Notes under the pieces: model-generated
What the model saw: only the letters and a program-made list of their open reading frames with translations
The model's database searches: none
What the model was told of the DNA's origin: nothing
Position numbers and translations under genes: made by a program
Source of the DNA: an uncultured Porphyromonadaceae bacterium
GTDB taxonomy: Bacteria > Bacteroidota > Bacteroidia > Bacteroidales > Muribaculaceae
Length of the DNA stretch: 27,861 nt
Assembly (NCBI GenBank): GCA_947175225.1
Contig: CAMWLX010000008.1
Coordinates: 1-27,861 of the forward strand
Reading direction: 5' to 3'
In this document: one piece after another, positions 5,098 through 13,571 of the stretch
Layout of the letters: every line of letters begins with the position of its first letter
How positions within the stretch are numbered: the first letter of the stretch is position 1

Positions 5098-7431
5098 TTA
5101 TTGCACTTGGGCTGTGGAAAAATATTTATCACGTATCGGCTTCTCAACCTTGCTACCGCTGAGGTTAATCTCATCTTGCAGCCTGATATCCTGCGAGGAA
5201 GCTCCTATCTTGACGGTATATTTGCCGGGGTCGATGTTCCAGGCGCGAACACCATCATTGGTGTAATACCCAAACTGATCAGGGTGAAGCGTCACCTGCA
5301 CCTTCTTTGTCTCGCCCGGTTCCAACGAAACCCTTGCGAAACCTTGTAGCTTTATAGGACGGATGTTCTGATCATCCTCTCCCGGCGATAGATATACCTG
5401 TGCGATTTCATCACCCTTCACTTCGCCTGTATTCTTGACATCAAAAGTAACCGTGATGCCATCTGAAGCAGTGGAAGCATCTTTGTCAATCACAAGGTTG
5501 GCGTATTCAAAAGTAGTATAACTCTTTCCATATCCGAATTCCCACGCCACGCGAGGATCTTTCCCTGCAGAATAAAGATAGCAGAGCGGACCATACACTT
5601 CAGTATTGGGATAGCTTACCGACAGTTTACCTGAAGGAGACACTTTTCCATAAAGTATGTCAGCCAACGCATTGCCTCCCTCTTCCCCGGGATACCAAGC
5701 CTGAATTACTGCTGCGCATTTATCAGCTATGTCAGAGATGACCTGAGCACGTCCGCCGAAGAGAACGAGCACCACGGGTTTGCCGGTTGCAATGAGAGCT
5801 TTTACATATTCTTCTTGCCGTCCGGGAAGTTTGAGGCCCTGGCGGTCGCGATTTTCTCCACATAGCATCACATTTTCACCCATGGCAGCGATAATGACAT
5901 CTGCTTCCTTAGCCATTTTAAGAGCCTCTCCCCTATCAGCTTTCTCGCCTGAGTCCACCTTGCGATGAAGAGTACGATACTCCCACGCACGTTCATCACC
6001 AAATTTTTTGAATTGTGTCTCAATAGTATCTGTCCAGTCGCAACCACGGGAATAGGAAATCTCGACATTCTCCGGTTTGCGCGATTTCAGACCTTCCAAC
6101 AGTTTCACGATATGAGGATTATCCACTTCATCCATCCGCATCTTCCAGAAATAGTTCATGCTTGGAAAGGAATAGTCGCCACACATCGCCCACATAGAGT
6201 TAGCATTCGGTCCGGTGACAAATACTTTCTCATTATCCTTCAGAGGAAGGATGCCATTATTTTCGAGAAGAACCACAGATTGTGAAGCAATGTCATATGC
6301 AGTCTGGCGCTCCTCGGGAGTGTCAAGCTTAATATCTTCTTTGCTGTAGAAATAAGCATCCTTGTCAAAAAGACCGGCTTCCATCTTATATTTAAGGACA
6401 TTTTTCACTGATTTTTCAAAAGTTTCTTGCGAAACGAGACCTTTGTCAAGAGCCTCCTGAAGATTTGCATAGCAAGTGCCATTGCAGAAATCCACGTCAG
6501 TGCCTCCATTGATTGCCATTGCTGCCCGCTCTGTATTATCCTTGCCGGGAAGCTGGTCGATGGCAGTGTAATCACTGACCACCATTCCCTCAAACCCGAC
6601 ATAATCGCGGAGTATGTCGCGTAGAATCCAATCGTTTGCTGCACAGTTAGTGCCTTTTACAGCGTGATAACCCGGCATAACGGCTTTGCTATCTGCAGTG
6701 CGGATCATAGCCTCATGAGGAAAAAGGATTTCCTCCATCATTTCCTTTTCATCAGCGTCTCCACCGCCTCCATAACCGAGATAATGCTTTGAGCAGGCAC
6801 CAACGCCTTTTTTCAGATCGTCTTGCTGGAGACCTTTGACAAAAGCAACCCCCATCACTGCCGACAGATAATCATCTTCACCGTATGACTCTTCAAGACG
6901 GTTAAACGACGGGTCGCGGCAGACATCGACCATTGGGGAAAGAGAGAGGACTCCACCCATCTGCCGAAGTGCATTGCCGGTCTGGCGAGTCTTCAGTTCT
7001 GCGAGTTCCGGATTGAACGAGCAAGCCTGTCCTATCTGCTGGGGATAGATAGTAGATCCAAGGGTATTGACTCCGGAAAGCACCTCTTCATGGAAGAGTG
7101 CCGGAATGCCGTTGGGTGTATTGTGAATTAGCCAATCTTGCATTGCAGCTACCTTGTCGCGAAGAGTATTGGGATCGAGAGGTTTTTGACTGGCAAATTG
7201 GCAGAAATGGCCAATGCCGTTAGGTATCAGTGAGTCACATTTGGCAGGGTCAAGATTGCCATTTTCGTCTAAAAGATCGTCCATCATGCAGCTGCGGAGT
7301 TGCATGATGCGTTCTTCTTGACTCATCTTGTCGTAGAGTGCATCTACACGGGAGTCTATATCGTTAACTTTGTGGTTGCAGCCAGCCAAAACAGCTATAG
7401 TGCATAAGGCCATTATTGATGTTTTTTTCAT
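5098..7431 (-). CDS. GH3-family lipoprotein glycosidase (beta-glucosidase/xylosidase type)
   Basis: A 777-residue product starting at MKKTSIMALCTIAVLAGC. It has a lipoprotein signal peptide with lipobox LAGC, so Cys18 would be acylated and the enzyme anchored to a membrane. The start at 7518 was rejected because it overlaps the upstream gene and hides the lipobox. The layout is that of GH3: a TIM-barrel domain (about 25-400) with GIPALFHEEVLSG, DPSFNRLEESYGED and CSKHYLGYGGG; the nucleophile motif VVSDYTAID (Asp287); an alpha/beta sandwich domain (about 410-650) with IIAAMGENVMLCGENRDR; and a C-terminal fibronectin III-like domain containing VKNTGEVKGDEIAQVYLS. GH3 enzymes release beta-linked glucose, xylose or related sugars from non-reducing ends. 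The exact substrate cannot be read from sequence. It follows the PorT-like gene by 19 bp, so the two are likely co-transcribed. Confidence 0.92.
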   Translation of the reverse strand: MKKTSIMALCTIAVLAGCNHKVNDIDSRVDALYDKMSQEERIMQLRSCMMDDLLDENGNLDPAKCDSLIPNGIGHFCQFASQKPLDPNTLRDKVAAMQDWLIHNTPNGIPALFHEEVLSGVNTLGSTIYPQQIGQACSFNPELAELKTRQTGNALRQMGGVLSLSPMVDVCRDPSFNRLEESYGEDDYLSAVMGVAFVKGLQQDDLKKGVGACSKHYLGYGGGGDADEKEMMEEILFPHEAMIRTADSKAVMPGYHAVKGTNCAANDWILRDILRDYVGFEGMVVSDYTAIDQLPGKDNTERAAMAINGGTDVDFCNGTCYANLQEALDKGLVSQETFEKSVKNVLKYKMEAGLFDKDAYFYSKEDIKLDTPEERQTAYDIASQSVVLLENNGILPLKDNEKVFVTGPNANSMWAMCGDYSFPSMNYFWKMRMDEVDNPHIVKLLEGLKSRKPENVEISYSRGCDWTDTIETQFKKFGDERAWEYRTLHRKVDSGEKADRGEALKMAKEADVIIAAMGENVMLCGENRDRQGLKLPGRQEEYVKALIATGKPVVLVLFGGRAQVISDIADKCAAVIQAWYPGEEGGNALADILYGKVSPSGKLSVSYPNTEVYGPLCYLYSAGKDPRVAWEFGYGKSYTTFEYANLVIDKDASTASDGITVTFDVKNTGEVKGDEIAQVYLSPGEDDQNIRPIKLQGFARVSLEPGETKKVQVTLHPDQFGYYTNDGVRAWNIDPGKYTVKIGASSQDIRLQDEINLSGSKVEKPIRDKYFSTAQVQ

Positions 7432-7450
7432 GGATGTGTAAAAAAGGGTA

Positions 7451-8101
7451 TTAGAAATAATGGGTGAGTGATATGGTGACGCGGTTTTCGCGTAGAGTAA
7501 AGGGACCTTTGTAGACATCTGTCAAGCCAAGAGCAGCTTCTACGCAGACTGTCGCAAGGTCGAAGTCGATACCGAGACCTATCTTCCAAGCGCAATCTAA
7601 GGGCTTCATGAAGCCATTCTTTCCAAAGAGGTCCGTCTCTATGAGATCTTGCAAGGCTTTGTCTTTGACATTTACCTTTCCGGCAAATGCATAGCTGAGC
7701 TCCGGGCCTGTAAAGACGCGCATGGGAAATGAATCAACAAGATAATAAGAGTAACCGATCACTAATGGGAGTCTGAGACCTAATTTGTAGAGCGACGGAC
7801 CTTTCGATACTTCCATCGATTCTCCTATCACTATGTTATCATTATAAGAATAAGAATCATAGAAAAGGGAGAGAGCGGGCTCAAAGAAAAAAGAGTCGCT
7901 CAACCAATAGGAATAGGCTGCCCCGATAGATCCGCCATATCCCATTCGGAAATCGTCAAGTTTCCCGTCATTTCCCCCAAGGCCTACCTTACCGGGCATA
8001 TTTATATCGAACGCTGCACGTATACCCCAAGAATTGTAACCCTGGGCAAATACTGAAAATGCTGTAGCAACAAAAGCAATGATCACGAGGATTTTCTTCA
8101 T
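7451..8101 (-). CDS. PorT-family outer-membrane beta-barrel protein
   Basis: A 216-residue product with a clear signal peptide (MKKILVIIAFVATAFSVFAQ). Amphipathic strands with alternating aromatic residues follow (SIGAAYSYWLSDSFFFEPAL, LGLRLPLVIGYSYYLV, MRVFTGPELSYAF). It ends in VTISLTHYF, the terminal aromatic strand recognised by the BAM machinery. The length and pattern fit the PorT/OMP_b-brl_2 family of small eight-stranded barrels. Their individual functions are mostly unknown, though PorT itself is tied to gingipain transport in Porphyromonas. It is the first gene of a four-gene operon with the GH3 lipoprotein and two small membrane proteins. Its promoter must lie in 8102-8373, where a TATATTTA near the start is only a weak fit to the consensus. 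Confidence 0.85.
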   Translation of the reverse strand: MKKILVIIAFVATAFSVFAQGYNSWGIRAAFDINMPGKVGLGGNDGKLDDFRMGYGGSIGAAYSYWLSDSFFFEPALSLFYDSYSYNDNIVIGESMEVSKGPSLYKLGLRLPLVIGYSYYLVDSFPMRVFTGPELSYAFAGKVNVKDKALQDLIETDLFGKNGFMKPLDCAWKIGLGIDFDLATVCVEAALGLTDVYKGPFTLRENRVTISLTHYF

Positions 8102-8373
8102 GGCCAGTTAAATATATTAGTCAGTTGAACTTATGTATGATTAACGTTTGCAGATGATTGATATTGTATATCATAACATCTATAAGATATTGGGGCTTGA
8201 ACCTGAATGAGACGGCATTCCGTCTTTCATCATACGGAGTTAATACTTTTTAACACTTCAAATTGTTGAATTTTCAATAATTTTAATTAATTTTGGGAAT
8301 TGTTATGAAATTTTGACTGACAATTTGAGTTTCTACATACAATTTTATTAATAATCATAATAATTCAATTAGC
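8102..8373. other. Divergent intergenic region between the GH3 operon and the secreted cassette
   Basis: This AT-rich stretch must carry the promoters for both flanking operons. A small hairpin with arms AGACGG (8210-8215) and CCGTCT (8220-8225) lies inside it. No exact TAnnTTTG was found in either direction. TTTTG near 8310 and ATACAATTTT near 8337 form only a loose candidate for the rightward promoter. Confidence 0.4.
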
Positions 8374-9960
8374 ATGAAACATTTGACATCAACCGCAGTT
8401 TTATGTGTAGCCTCTATTCTGGGAGCATCCGCCCAGACTATCATCGTCACTGATAAGGATGGTGTGGCACACAGATTCAATGCTGACTATGTGAAAGAAA
8501 TAACATTCGAGCCAGCTCAGTCACAAGGCGACATCGTCAATCTCAACATCGCCTCTGTCGCAGTGAACCCCTACAATCTCAAAAATATTGAAGTGACTCT
8601 CACGAGTGAAAATGGCGACGTTGTTGACCTTGACCTCTACCAACCATCTACCATGTGGCTCTCTGCAGGAAATTATGTTGTAGACGACTCCAATGGTGAT
8701 TTTACAATTGATCCCGGCTATTCCAAAATCACAATCGGTGGCGAACAGAAAGCGCTTAAGAGCGGCAGCCTTGAGATTAAGCTCGACGGTGAGGTCTACA
8801 CATTCAATGTTGATCTTGTAGTGGGCGACGACATCAACCTAAAGGGCATTTATACCGGTAAGCTTTCGACCTTCGGACCTATGGCTAACTATGATCTTAC
8901 CGGAGTTGCCTACGTAGAAGTAAATGACCCCAAGCCAAACGGTTTCTATTATAGATTTAATGATGCTAACTGGAAAATTGAGATGCGTATCGACCTCTTC
9001 TCTGAAGGGAATGCACCGAAGCCCGGCACATACACTTTCTCAGAGTCAACCGACAATGGTTGCGCCGGAAGCTATGTAAATCTCTATGCTCCCTACAACG
9101 ACGCATCAAGCTTCAAAGAGGGAACAGTGACTGTCGAGGAAAGCGGAGACAATACAATCATCACAGTCAACGGTGTGCTTGAAAATGGTCTCCCCATGAC
9201 AGCCTCATTCAGCGGCGAACTCCCTGCTCGCCCTGCAATTGACCAGGACATTAATCTTAATATAGCTTCTGTAAAAATCAATCCCTATGGTCTGAAAAAT
9301 ATAGAAGTTACTTTTGAAAGTGAAAATGGTGATATTGTTGACCTTGACCTCTATCAGCCATCTACCATGTGGCTGTCTGCAGGAAATTATGTTGTCGACG
9401 GATCAAATACCGATTTTACCATTGATCCCGGTTATTCCAAAATCACAATCGGTGGCGAACAGAAAGTGCTCAAGAGCGGCAGCCTTGAGATTAAGCTCGA
9501 CGGAGAAGTCTACACATTCAATGTTGATCTTGTAGTAGACGACGACATCAGCCTAAAGGGCACTTATACCGGTGAGCTTTCAAACTTCGGTCCGATAGCC
9601 AACTTTGATCTTACAGGAGTGGCTTACGTAGAAGTAAATGAGCCGGAGCCAAACGGTTTCTACTATCGATTTAATGATGCTAACTGGAAAATTGAGATGC
9701 GCATCGACCTCTTCTCTGAAGGAAATGCTCCGAAGCCCGGCACATACACTTTCTCAAAGTCAACCGACAATGGTTGCGCCGGAAGCTATGTAAATCTCTA
9801 TTCTCCCTACAACGACGCATCAAGCTTCCAAGAAGGAACAGTGACTGTTGAGGAAAGCGGAGACATCACAATCATCAAAGTCAACGGTGTGCTTGAAAAT
9901 GGTCTTCCTATGACAGCCTCATTCAGCGGAGAACTTCCTGCTCGCCCTGCAGCAGAGTGA
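8374..9960 (+). CDS. Secreted protein with two near-identical 238-aa repeats
   Basis: A 528-residue product. Residues 1-21 are a signal peptide (MKHLTSTAVLCVASILGASAQ). Residues 22-49 form a short module, TIIVTDKDGVAHRFNADYVK followed by EITFEPA, that also opens the next two genes. Residues from about 53 to 290 and 291 to 528 are two copies of the same 238-aa block in exact register. Each block divides into two beta-rich halves of about 115 aa sharing a pattern: an acidic extended strand, then L-x-AG-x-Y, then a G-x-L-x-I/V strand, then Y-x-G-x-L near the end. That gives four related units. No catalytic residues, lipobox or membrane helix are evident. A surface or extracellular binding or structural role is plausible but unproven. 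It heads a three-gene plus-strand cassette, 37 bp before the next gene. I do not recognise a named family. Confidence 0.85.
   Translation: MKHLTSTAVLCVASILGASAQTIIVTDKDGVAHRFNADYVKEITFEPAQSQGDIVNLNIASVAVNPYNLKNIEVTLTSENGDVVDLDLYQPSTMWLSAGNYVVDDSNGDFTIDPGYSKITIGGEQKALKSGSLEIKLDGEVYTFNVDLVVGDDINLKGIYTGKLSTFGPMANYDLTGVAYVEVNDPKPNGFYYRFNDANWKIEMRIDLFSEGNAPKPGTYTFSESTDNGCAGSYVNLYAPYNDASSFKEGTVTVEESGDNTIITVNGVLENGLPMTASFSGELPARPAIDQDINLNIASVKINPYGLKNIEVTFESENGDIVDLDLYQPSTMWLSAGNYVVDGSNTDFTIDPGYSKITIGGEQKVLKSGSLEIKLDGEVYTFNVDLVVDDDISLKGTYTGELSNFGPIANFDLTGVAYVEVNEPEPNGFYYRFNDANWKIEMRIDLFSEGNAPKPGTYTFSKSTDNGCAGSYVNLYSPYNDASSFQEGTVTVEESGDITIIKVNGVLENGLPMTASFSGELPARPAAE
8530..9957 (+). repeat. Tandem duplication, two 714-bp units
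   Basis: Equivalent bases lie exactly 714 bp (238 codons) apart, for example 8539 with 9253 and 8698 with 9412. Long stretches are nearly identical, such as those around 8715-8750 and 9429-9464. The first ~100 bp of each unit differ much more, mostly at third positions. An in-frame duplication later homogenised over part of its length by recombination would give this pattern. Confidence 0.9.
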
Positions 9961-9997
9961 TTGCCAAATCAATAATTAACATTCAAAGACATCAAAG

Positions 9998-10483
9998 ATG
10001 AAAAAATATATATTAGCAGTTCTATTTGCAATTGCATTGATACCAACAGCATTGGCACAAGGCTCGAACTCTTACTCGCTGCTTGTCAATACTACAGATG
10101 GAAACTCTTACGAGTATGATTTCGAATATCTCCCGGTAGCTACTTTTGAAGGAGACGTAATGATCATCACAGACGACCGCAACGTAGAAGGAATGCGCTA
10201 CGCTATGGAAAATGTCGTGAATATGACAATCAAATCAGGCGACACTTCCGAAGTGACAGAAGTGGCGGATGCAAACCATATCAAAATTTCTACAGCAAAC
10301 GGGATTCTGACAATTTCCGGTGTGGATGCCGACGTAAAGGTTCTTATCTATGATGCTTCCGGCAAATTGGTAGCTTCTGAGGTGAGCGACAACGCCGGAT
10401 GCGCATCCATCAATATTGGAAATCTTGGGAAAGGCGTATATGTAGTGTCAATGCCAAAGCATTCATTTAAATTCATCCGCTGA
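9998..10483 (+). CDS. Small secreted protein with a T9SS-like C-terminal sorting domain
   Basis: A 161-residue product with a signal peptide (MKKYILAVLFAIALIPTALA, cut near AQ). The shared N-terminal module follows (YSLLVNTTDGNSYEYDFEYL then PVATFEGD). Residues 93-161 resemble the type A C-terminal domain of type IX secretion substrates: ILTISGVDADVKVLIYDASG, then KLVASEV, INIGNLGKGVYVV and a final FKFIR. In that family the tail directs export through the outer membrane and is then removed. Whether this organism has the machinery cannot be told from the window. Almost nothing lies between the two modules, so this may be a minimal cargo, an adaptor or a structural subunit. It is 37 bp after the previous gene and 2 bp before the next, so co-transcription is nearly certain. 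Confidence 0.8.
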   Translation: MKKYILAVLFAIALIPTALAQGSNSYSLLVNTTDGNSYEYDFEYLPVATFEGDVMIITDDRNVEGMRYAMENVVNMTIKSGDTSEVTEVADANHIKISTANGILTISGVDADVKVLIYDASGKLVASEVSDNAGCASINIGNLGKGVYVVSMPKHSFKFIR

Positions 10484-10485
10484 TT

Positions 10486-12090
10486 ATGAAAAAGAGAATG
10501 ATAGCAGCGGTTGCAGCGGGAGCTATGCTCATTCCTGCAATCGCACAGTATAAAGTGGTGGTGACCACTACCGACGGAGAAAAAACTGAATTTGAGACTT
10601 CTGAATTATCGAATATCAGATTTGAGAATGCACCCGACTATGCTCCTCTTGAATATCTCATCGACGGAGCTTATTCCTCAAAAGGAGAACTTGGTATATA
10701 TGCCTTTACCCTCGCAAGTGCTGCCCCGGACCAGTGGGGGCTGCCTCCACAGGTAGGAGATGCTGAACTTTCTCTTGAGTTGATCGGAGCGATCAGTGAA
10801 GATTATCTCAATGCTGAACTTCCTGCCGGATATTACCGTGCCGGAAGCGGAAATGCAGCCGGACAATTCGATATCCAGAAGTCAGGACTCACATTTCGTC
10901 TTGATGAAGGTGAAGAGGGGACCAACATGTATCCTATAGTCGACGGAACGGTAGATGTGCGCAAGAATGGTAACGACTATATCATTAAGGCAGAACTCGT
11001 ACTCCTTCAAGGAGGCACCGTGGCCTTTGCTTATGAAGGACCACTTACATTTACCCCGGGAGTAATGCAAACTGAAGAGTTTGGAGAAAATCAAGAATTT
11101 GCATTTACCGGAGCACAAGGACGTTTCTACGACAACTGGTACTTTCCATTTGTCACAGACATCACCTTGCAGTTCTATTCCGGTGATTTTGATGCTGCCG
11201 GCAACCAAATTGATGGCTATTGGCTCAATCTTGACACATTTATGCCAAAATATGTCCGCACCCCCGAAGGAGCTATAAGTCTTGCCGATGGTGTCTATTC
11301 TGCTGAGCCACGAGAAGTAATTGCAAACTACACCAATATTCCGTATACCTATAGAAAAGGATATACTCTCGACTTCTGGGGGACACAATATCCTGCCGGA
11401 TCCTATCTCAACAAACGTGAGAAAAACGGTCGTTGCTTCCGTGGATATATTGTAGATGGCACAATGACCGTATCAGACAATGGCACAAATATTATGTTCG
11501 ATTTTGTGACCGATAACGGCAAGAAAATAACAGCGACTTACAAAGGTAAGGTAAATATTCATGATTTCTCAGAGCCGGATAAGACCCCCGACATCTCAAG
11601 TACGCTCACAGAAGACGTAAAACTTAATTTCCAACCCGGATCCATAGCTTTAAGCTATTCTCTTGGAGATTACATTAAAGAAGGACTCTATCAATTTGAT
11701 GTTATGGTGTCAGAACCGAACGCAGAGCATGGCGACTTCATCATGTTGGAACTTTCTTCTGATTCTCAAGTGCTTCCTGACGGAGTATATACCATCAACA
11801 ATGGTCTCGAACCTTTCACAGGAATTGAGGGATCTTCTGATTACGGCGGACAGTTGCTATATTCATGGTATGGAGATCTTGATTCGGCCGATGAAGAAGG
11901 CTATCAAACCATTCTTTCACCAATAATGGGAGGAACAGTGACTATCTCCACAACAGATGAAGGAACACGCAAAATGGTATTTGATCTGCAAGATGGTAAA
12001 GGTCATACCATCACTGGAGAATTCATAGGTGTGTTCTACAATCTTGCCACAAGCGCAGCAAAGCCTGCTATGAAGATTGCACAGAAGTGA
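10486..12090 (+). CDS. Secreted protein of three related beta-rich units
   Basis: A 534-residue product with a signal peptide (MKKRMIAAVAAGAMLIPAIA) starting 2 bp after the previous stop. The shared module comes next (YKVVVTTTDGEKTEFETSEL then SNIRFENA). The rest holds three diverged units, about residues 60-200, 215-370 and 380-520. Each has an acidic extended strand, L-x-x-G-x-Y (LPAGYYRAG, LADGVYSAE, LPDGVYTIN), then DGTVDVRKNGNDY-like and K-x-I-T-x-x-Y/F-x-G strands (AFAYEGPL, ITATYKGKV, ITGEFIGVF). The same skeleton occurs in the repeats of the first gene of this cassette. There is no lipobox and no C-terminal sorting-like tail (it ends AKPAMKIAQK). Function is unknown; a lipocalin-like or carbohydrate-binding fold is a guess. 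Confidence 0.85.
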   Translation: MKKRMIAAVAAGAMLIPAIAQYKVVVTTTDGEKTEFETSELSNIRFENAPDYAPLEYLIDGAYSSKGELGIYAFTLASAAPDQWGLPPQVGDAELSLELIGAISEDYLNAELPAGYYRAGSGNAAGQFDIQKSGLTFRLDEGEEGTNMYPIVDGTVDVRKNGNDYIIKAELVLLQGGTVAFAYEGPLTFTPGVMQTEEFGENQEFAFTGAQGRFYDNWYFPFVTDITLQFYSGDFDAAGNQIDGYWLNLDTFMPKYVRTPEGAISLADGVYSAEPREVIANYTNIPYTYRKGYTLDFWGTQYPAGSYLNKREKNGRCFRGYIVDGTMTVSDNGTNIMFDFVTDNGKKITATYKGKVNIHDFSEPDKTPDISSTLTEDVKLNFQPGSIALSYSLGDYIKEGLYQFDVMVSEPNAEHGDFIMLELSSDSQVLPDGVYTINNGLEPFTGIEGSSDYGGQLLYSWYGDLDSADEEGYQTILSPIMGGTVTISTTDEGTRKMVFDLQDGKGHTITGEFIGVFYNLATSAAKPAMKIAQK

Positions 12091-12108
12091 TCTATGATAT
12101 TAATAAAG

Positions 12109-12141
12109 GAACCCGATGACAAATGTCACCGGGTTCTTTTT
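12109..12141 (+). terminator. Rho-independent terminator of the secreted cassette
   Basis: The stem GAACCCG (12109-12115) pairs with CGGGTTC (12130-12136). After one mismatch TGAC pairs with GTCA around an AAAT loop, and TTTTT follows. It lies 18 bp past the stop of the third secreted gene. Confidence 0.9.
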
Positions 12142-12169
12142 GCATTCTAAATTCAGATGAGAGTTGAGA

Positions 12170-13450
12170 TTAGAAAGTAACTGCAAACTGACATTGTATA
12201 CGGTTGGCATGCAGTCCATTTCCATTGAAATCTTTCTTATGACCATAGTCATATTCGATTCCTGCTGAAACGAACTTATTGATGTTATAGATCACGTTGG
12301 CTGCCACATAGTCTCCGTAGCGATACTGATTGTCAGAAACTACAGCATCTTCCGGTAGCCAGTTGACGAGATGGCTGTAGGTAAGGTTGGTAGATACTTT
12401 CGGAGAGAAAGCGTAGTTAAGTCCACCAGTAACGCCAAAAGTTTTTACTGTCTCCATCTTGCCGGGCTTTGAGGTTGCCACTGCATCAAGTCCAAGTCCA
12501 TTGTCATCCTGAAGGTAAGTGCCAATTCCCTTGCCATATGCGGCATTGAAGTTAACACCAAGGTCACCTACCACTTTCGTCATACCGGAAACCTGGACAC
12601 CTCCACCTACAGCAGACTTATTGGCTGATTCGGTAAGATTGCGATATTGCATCGGGCGGACAAGACCTGACAGACGCACATGCGACGCTCCCTCATTCCA
12701 AGCATATTGCAAATAGAGAGGGATGGCAGGGATACGCTGGTTTATCTTCTCTGTTGTGGCGCTGTAAGTCAAAGATGCTGTCGGGGCATCGATACCGATT
12801 GCTCCAGAAAAATGCTTCGTGAAGTTCTGTTCCCAGTAAGCTGTGAAGAGTCCTAAGAAAGGATATCCGTTAGGTCCTTCATAGTCGATAGTCATTGGTT
12901 CAGCTGCACCATCAGTAAACAAACTTGTAGTGTGACCGACAGTCAACCCACGATATTTTGCATACAAGTGCTTCAATTTGAATGTATCATGATCTCCCAT
13001 GAAGGTTCCTTTGAAGAAGATGCCTATCTGGTTGTCGGAGCCTGGCATAGCCACAAAGTTCATATACATGGATGAAGTCTGCCATGCAAATTGTGTATTG
13101 CCTCCATTTCCGGGAGTTGCCGGCGTAAGGGAGGAGGGAGTAAACAATGTGGCTGACGGCATATTGTCGCCCCAGGTGTAGACACCTTCACCTAAGAACT
13201 GGGCACCTATACCGAGATAAAAATCATTGTTCTTGCCTACAATGGCAAAACGTGGAAGGCCATTATCATTAGGAGCCTTTGGAGCATTCCCTTTCATGCT
13301 TTTCTCTACATCATCGGGATTAGCATTTTCATTGTGTATAAGGGTTGTGACGCCCGACTCCATATGTCGGTTGTCGCGCTGGGCGGAAGCGCTGAAAGCG
13401 CTTACTACAGTGAGCAGCAAACTTGCTGCAAGAATATGTTGTGTTTTCAT
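12170..13450 (-). CDS. DcaP-like outer-membrane porin
   Basis: A 426-residue product with a signal peptide (MKTQHILAASLLLTVVSAFS, cut near SASAQ). A periplasmic N-terminal stretch precedes many amphipathic strands (FYLGIGAQFLGEGVYTWGD, QIGIFFKGTF, HLYAKYRGLTVGHTTSLFTD, VGGGVQVSGMTKVV), and it ends with QCQFAVTF, a terminal aromatic strand. The FKLKHLYAKYRGLTVGHTTSLF region recalls DcaP-type trimeric porins, which in Acinetobacter pass dicarboxylates and related small solutes. It is the last member of the co-directional gad cluster, about 120 bp after the MFS gene with a hairpin in between, so it may have its own transcript. Passage of glutamine, glutamate or GABA through it is inferred from position only. 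Confidence 0.82.
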   Translation of the reverse strand: MKTQHILAASLLLTVVSAFSASAQRDNRHMESGVTTLIHNENANPDDVEKSMKGNAPKAPNDNGLPRFAIVGKNNDFYLGIGAQFLGEGVYTWGDNMPSATLFTPSSLTPATPGNGGNTQFAWQTSSMYMNFVAMPGSDNQIGIFFKGTFMGDHDTFKLKHLYAKYRGLTVGHTTSLFTDGAAEPMTIDYEGPNGYPFLGLFTAYWEQNFTKHFSGAIGIDAPTASLTYSATTEKINQRIPAIPLYLQYAWNEGASHVRLSGLVRPMQYRNLTESANKSAVGGGVQVSGMTKVVGDLGVNFNAAYGKGIGTYLQDDNGLGLDAVATSKPGKMETVKTFGVTGGLNYAFSPKVSTNLTYSHLVNWLPEDAVVSDNQYRYGDYVAANVIYNINKFVSAGIEYDYGHKKDFNGNGLHANRIQCQFAVTF

Positions 13451-13500
13451 AATTGTGTGTTTGATAAAATAGTCTATTTTTGCGAGATCTAAAAATCGGA

Positions 13501-13520
13501 GGGAGGCTGGGAAGCCTCCC
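13501..13520 (-). terminator. Strong hairpin between the MFS and porin genes
   Basis: A perfect 8-bp stem, GGGAGGCT (13501-13508) with AGCCTCCC (13513-13520), surrounds a 4-nt loop. Read on the reverse strand it is followed a few bases later by ATTTTTAG. It could end most gad-operon transcripts before the porin, or act as an attenuator. A smaller hairpin, GCACTC/GAGTGC, lies at 13545-13559. Confidence 0.55.
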
Positions 13521-13571
13521 TTCCATGGCTTGACGCGTGGGGACGCACTCGGAGAGTGCTCGCTACTCTAT

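Noticed and set aside
7432..7518. Longer start for the GH3 gene at 7518
   Set aside because: It would overlap the PorT-like gene by 68 bp and bury the lipoprotein signal that begins at 7431.
10882..11388. 168-aa open frame opposite the third secreted gene
   Set aside because: Lies wholly inside a well-supported secreted protein gene on the other strand, with no domain or start signal.
13545..13559. GCACTC/GAGTGC hairpin as a second terminator
   Set aside because: Only a 6-bp stem with a 3-nt loop and no T-run; the 13501-13520 hairpin is a better candidate.
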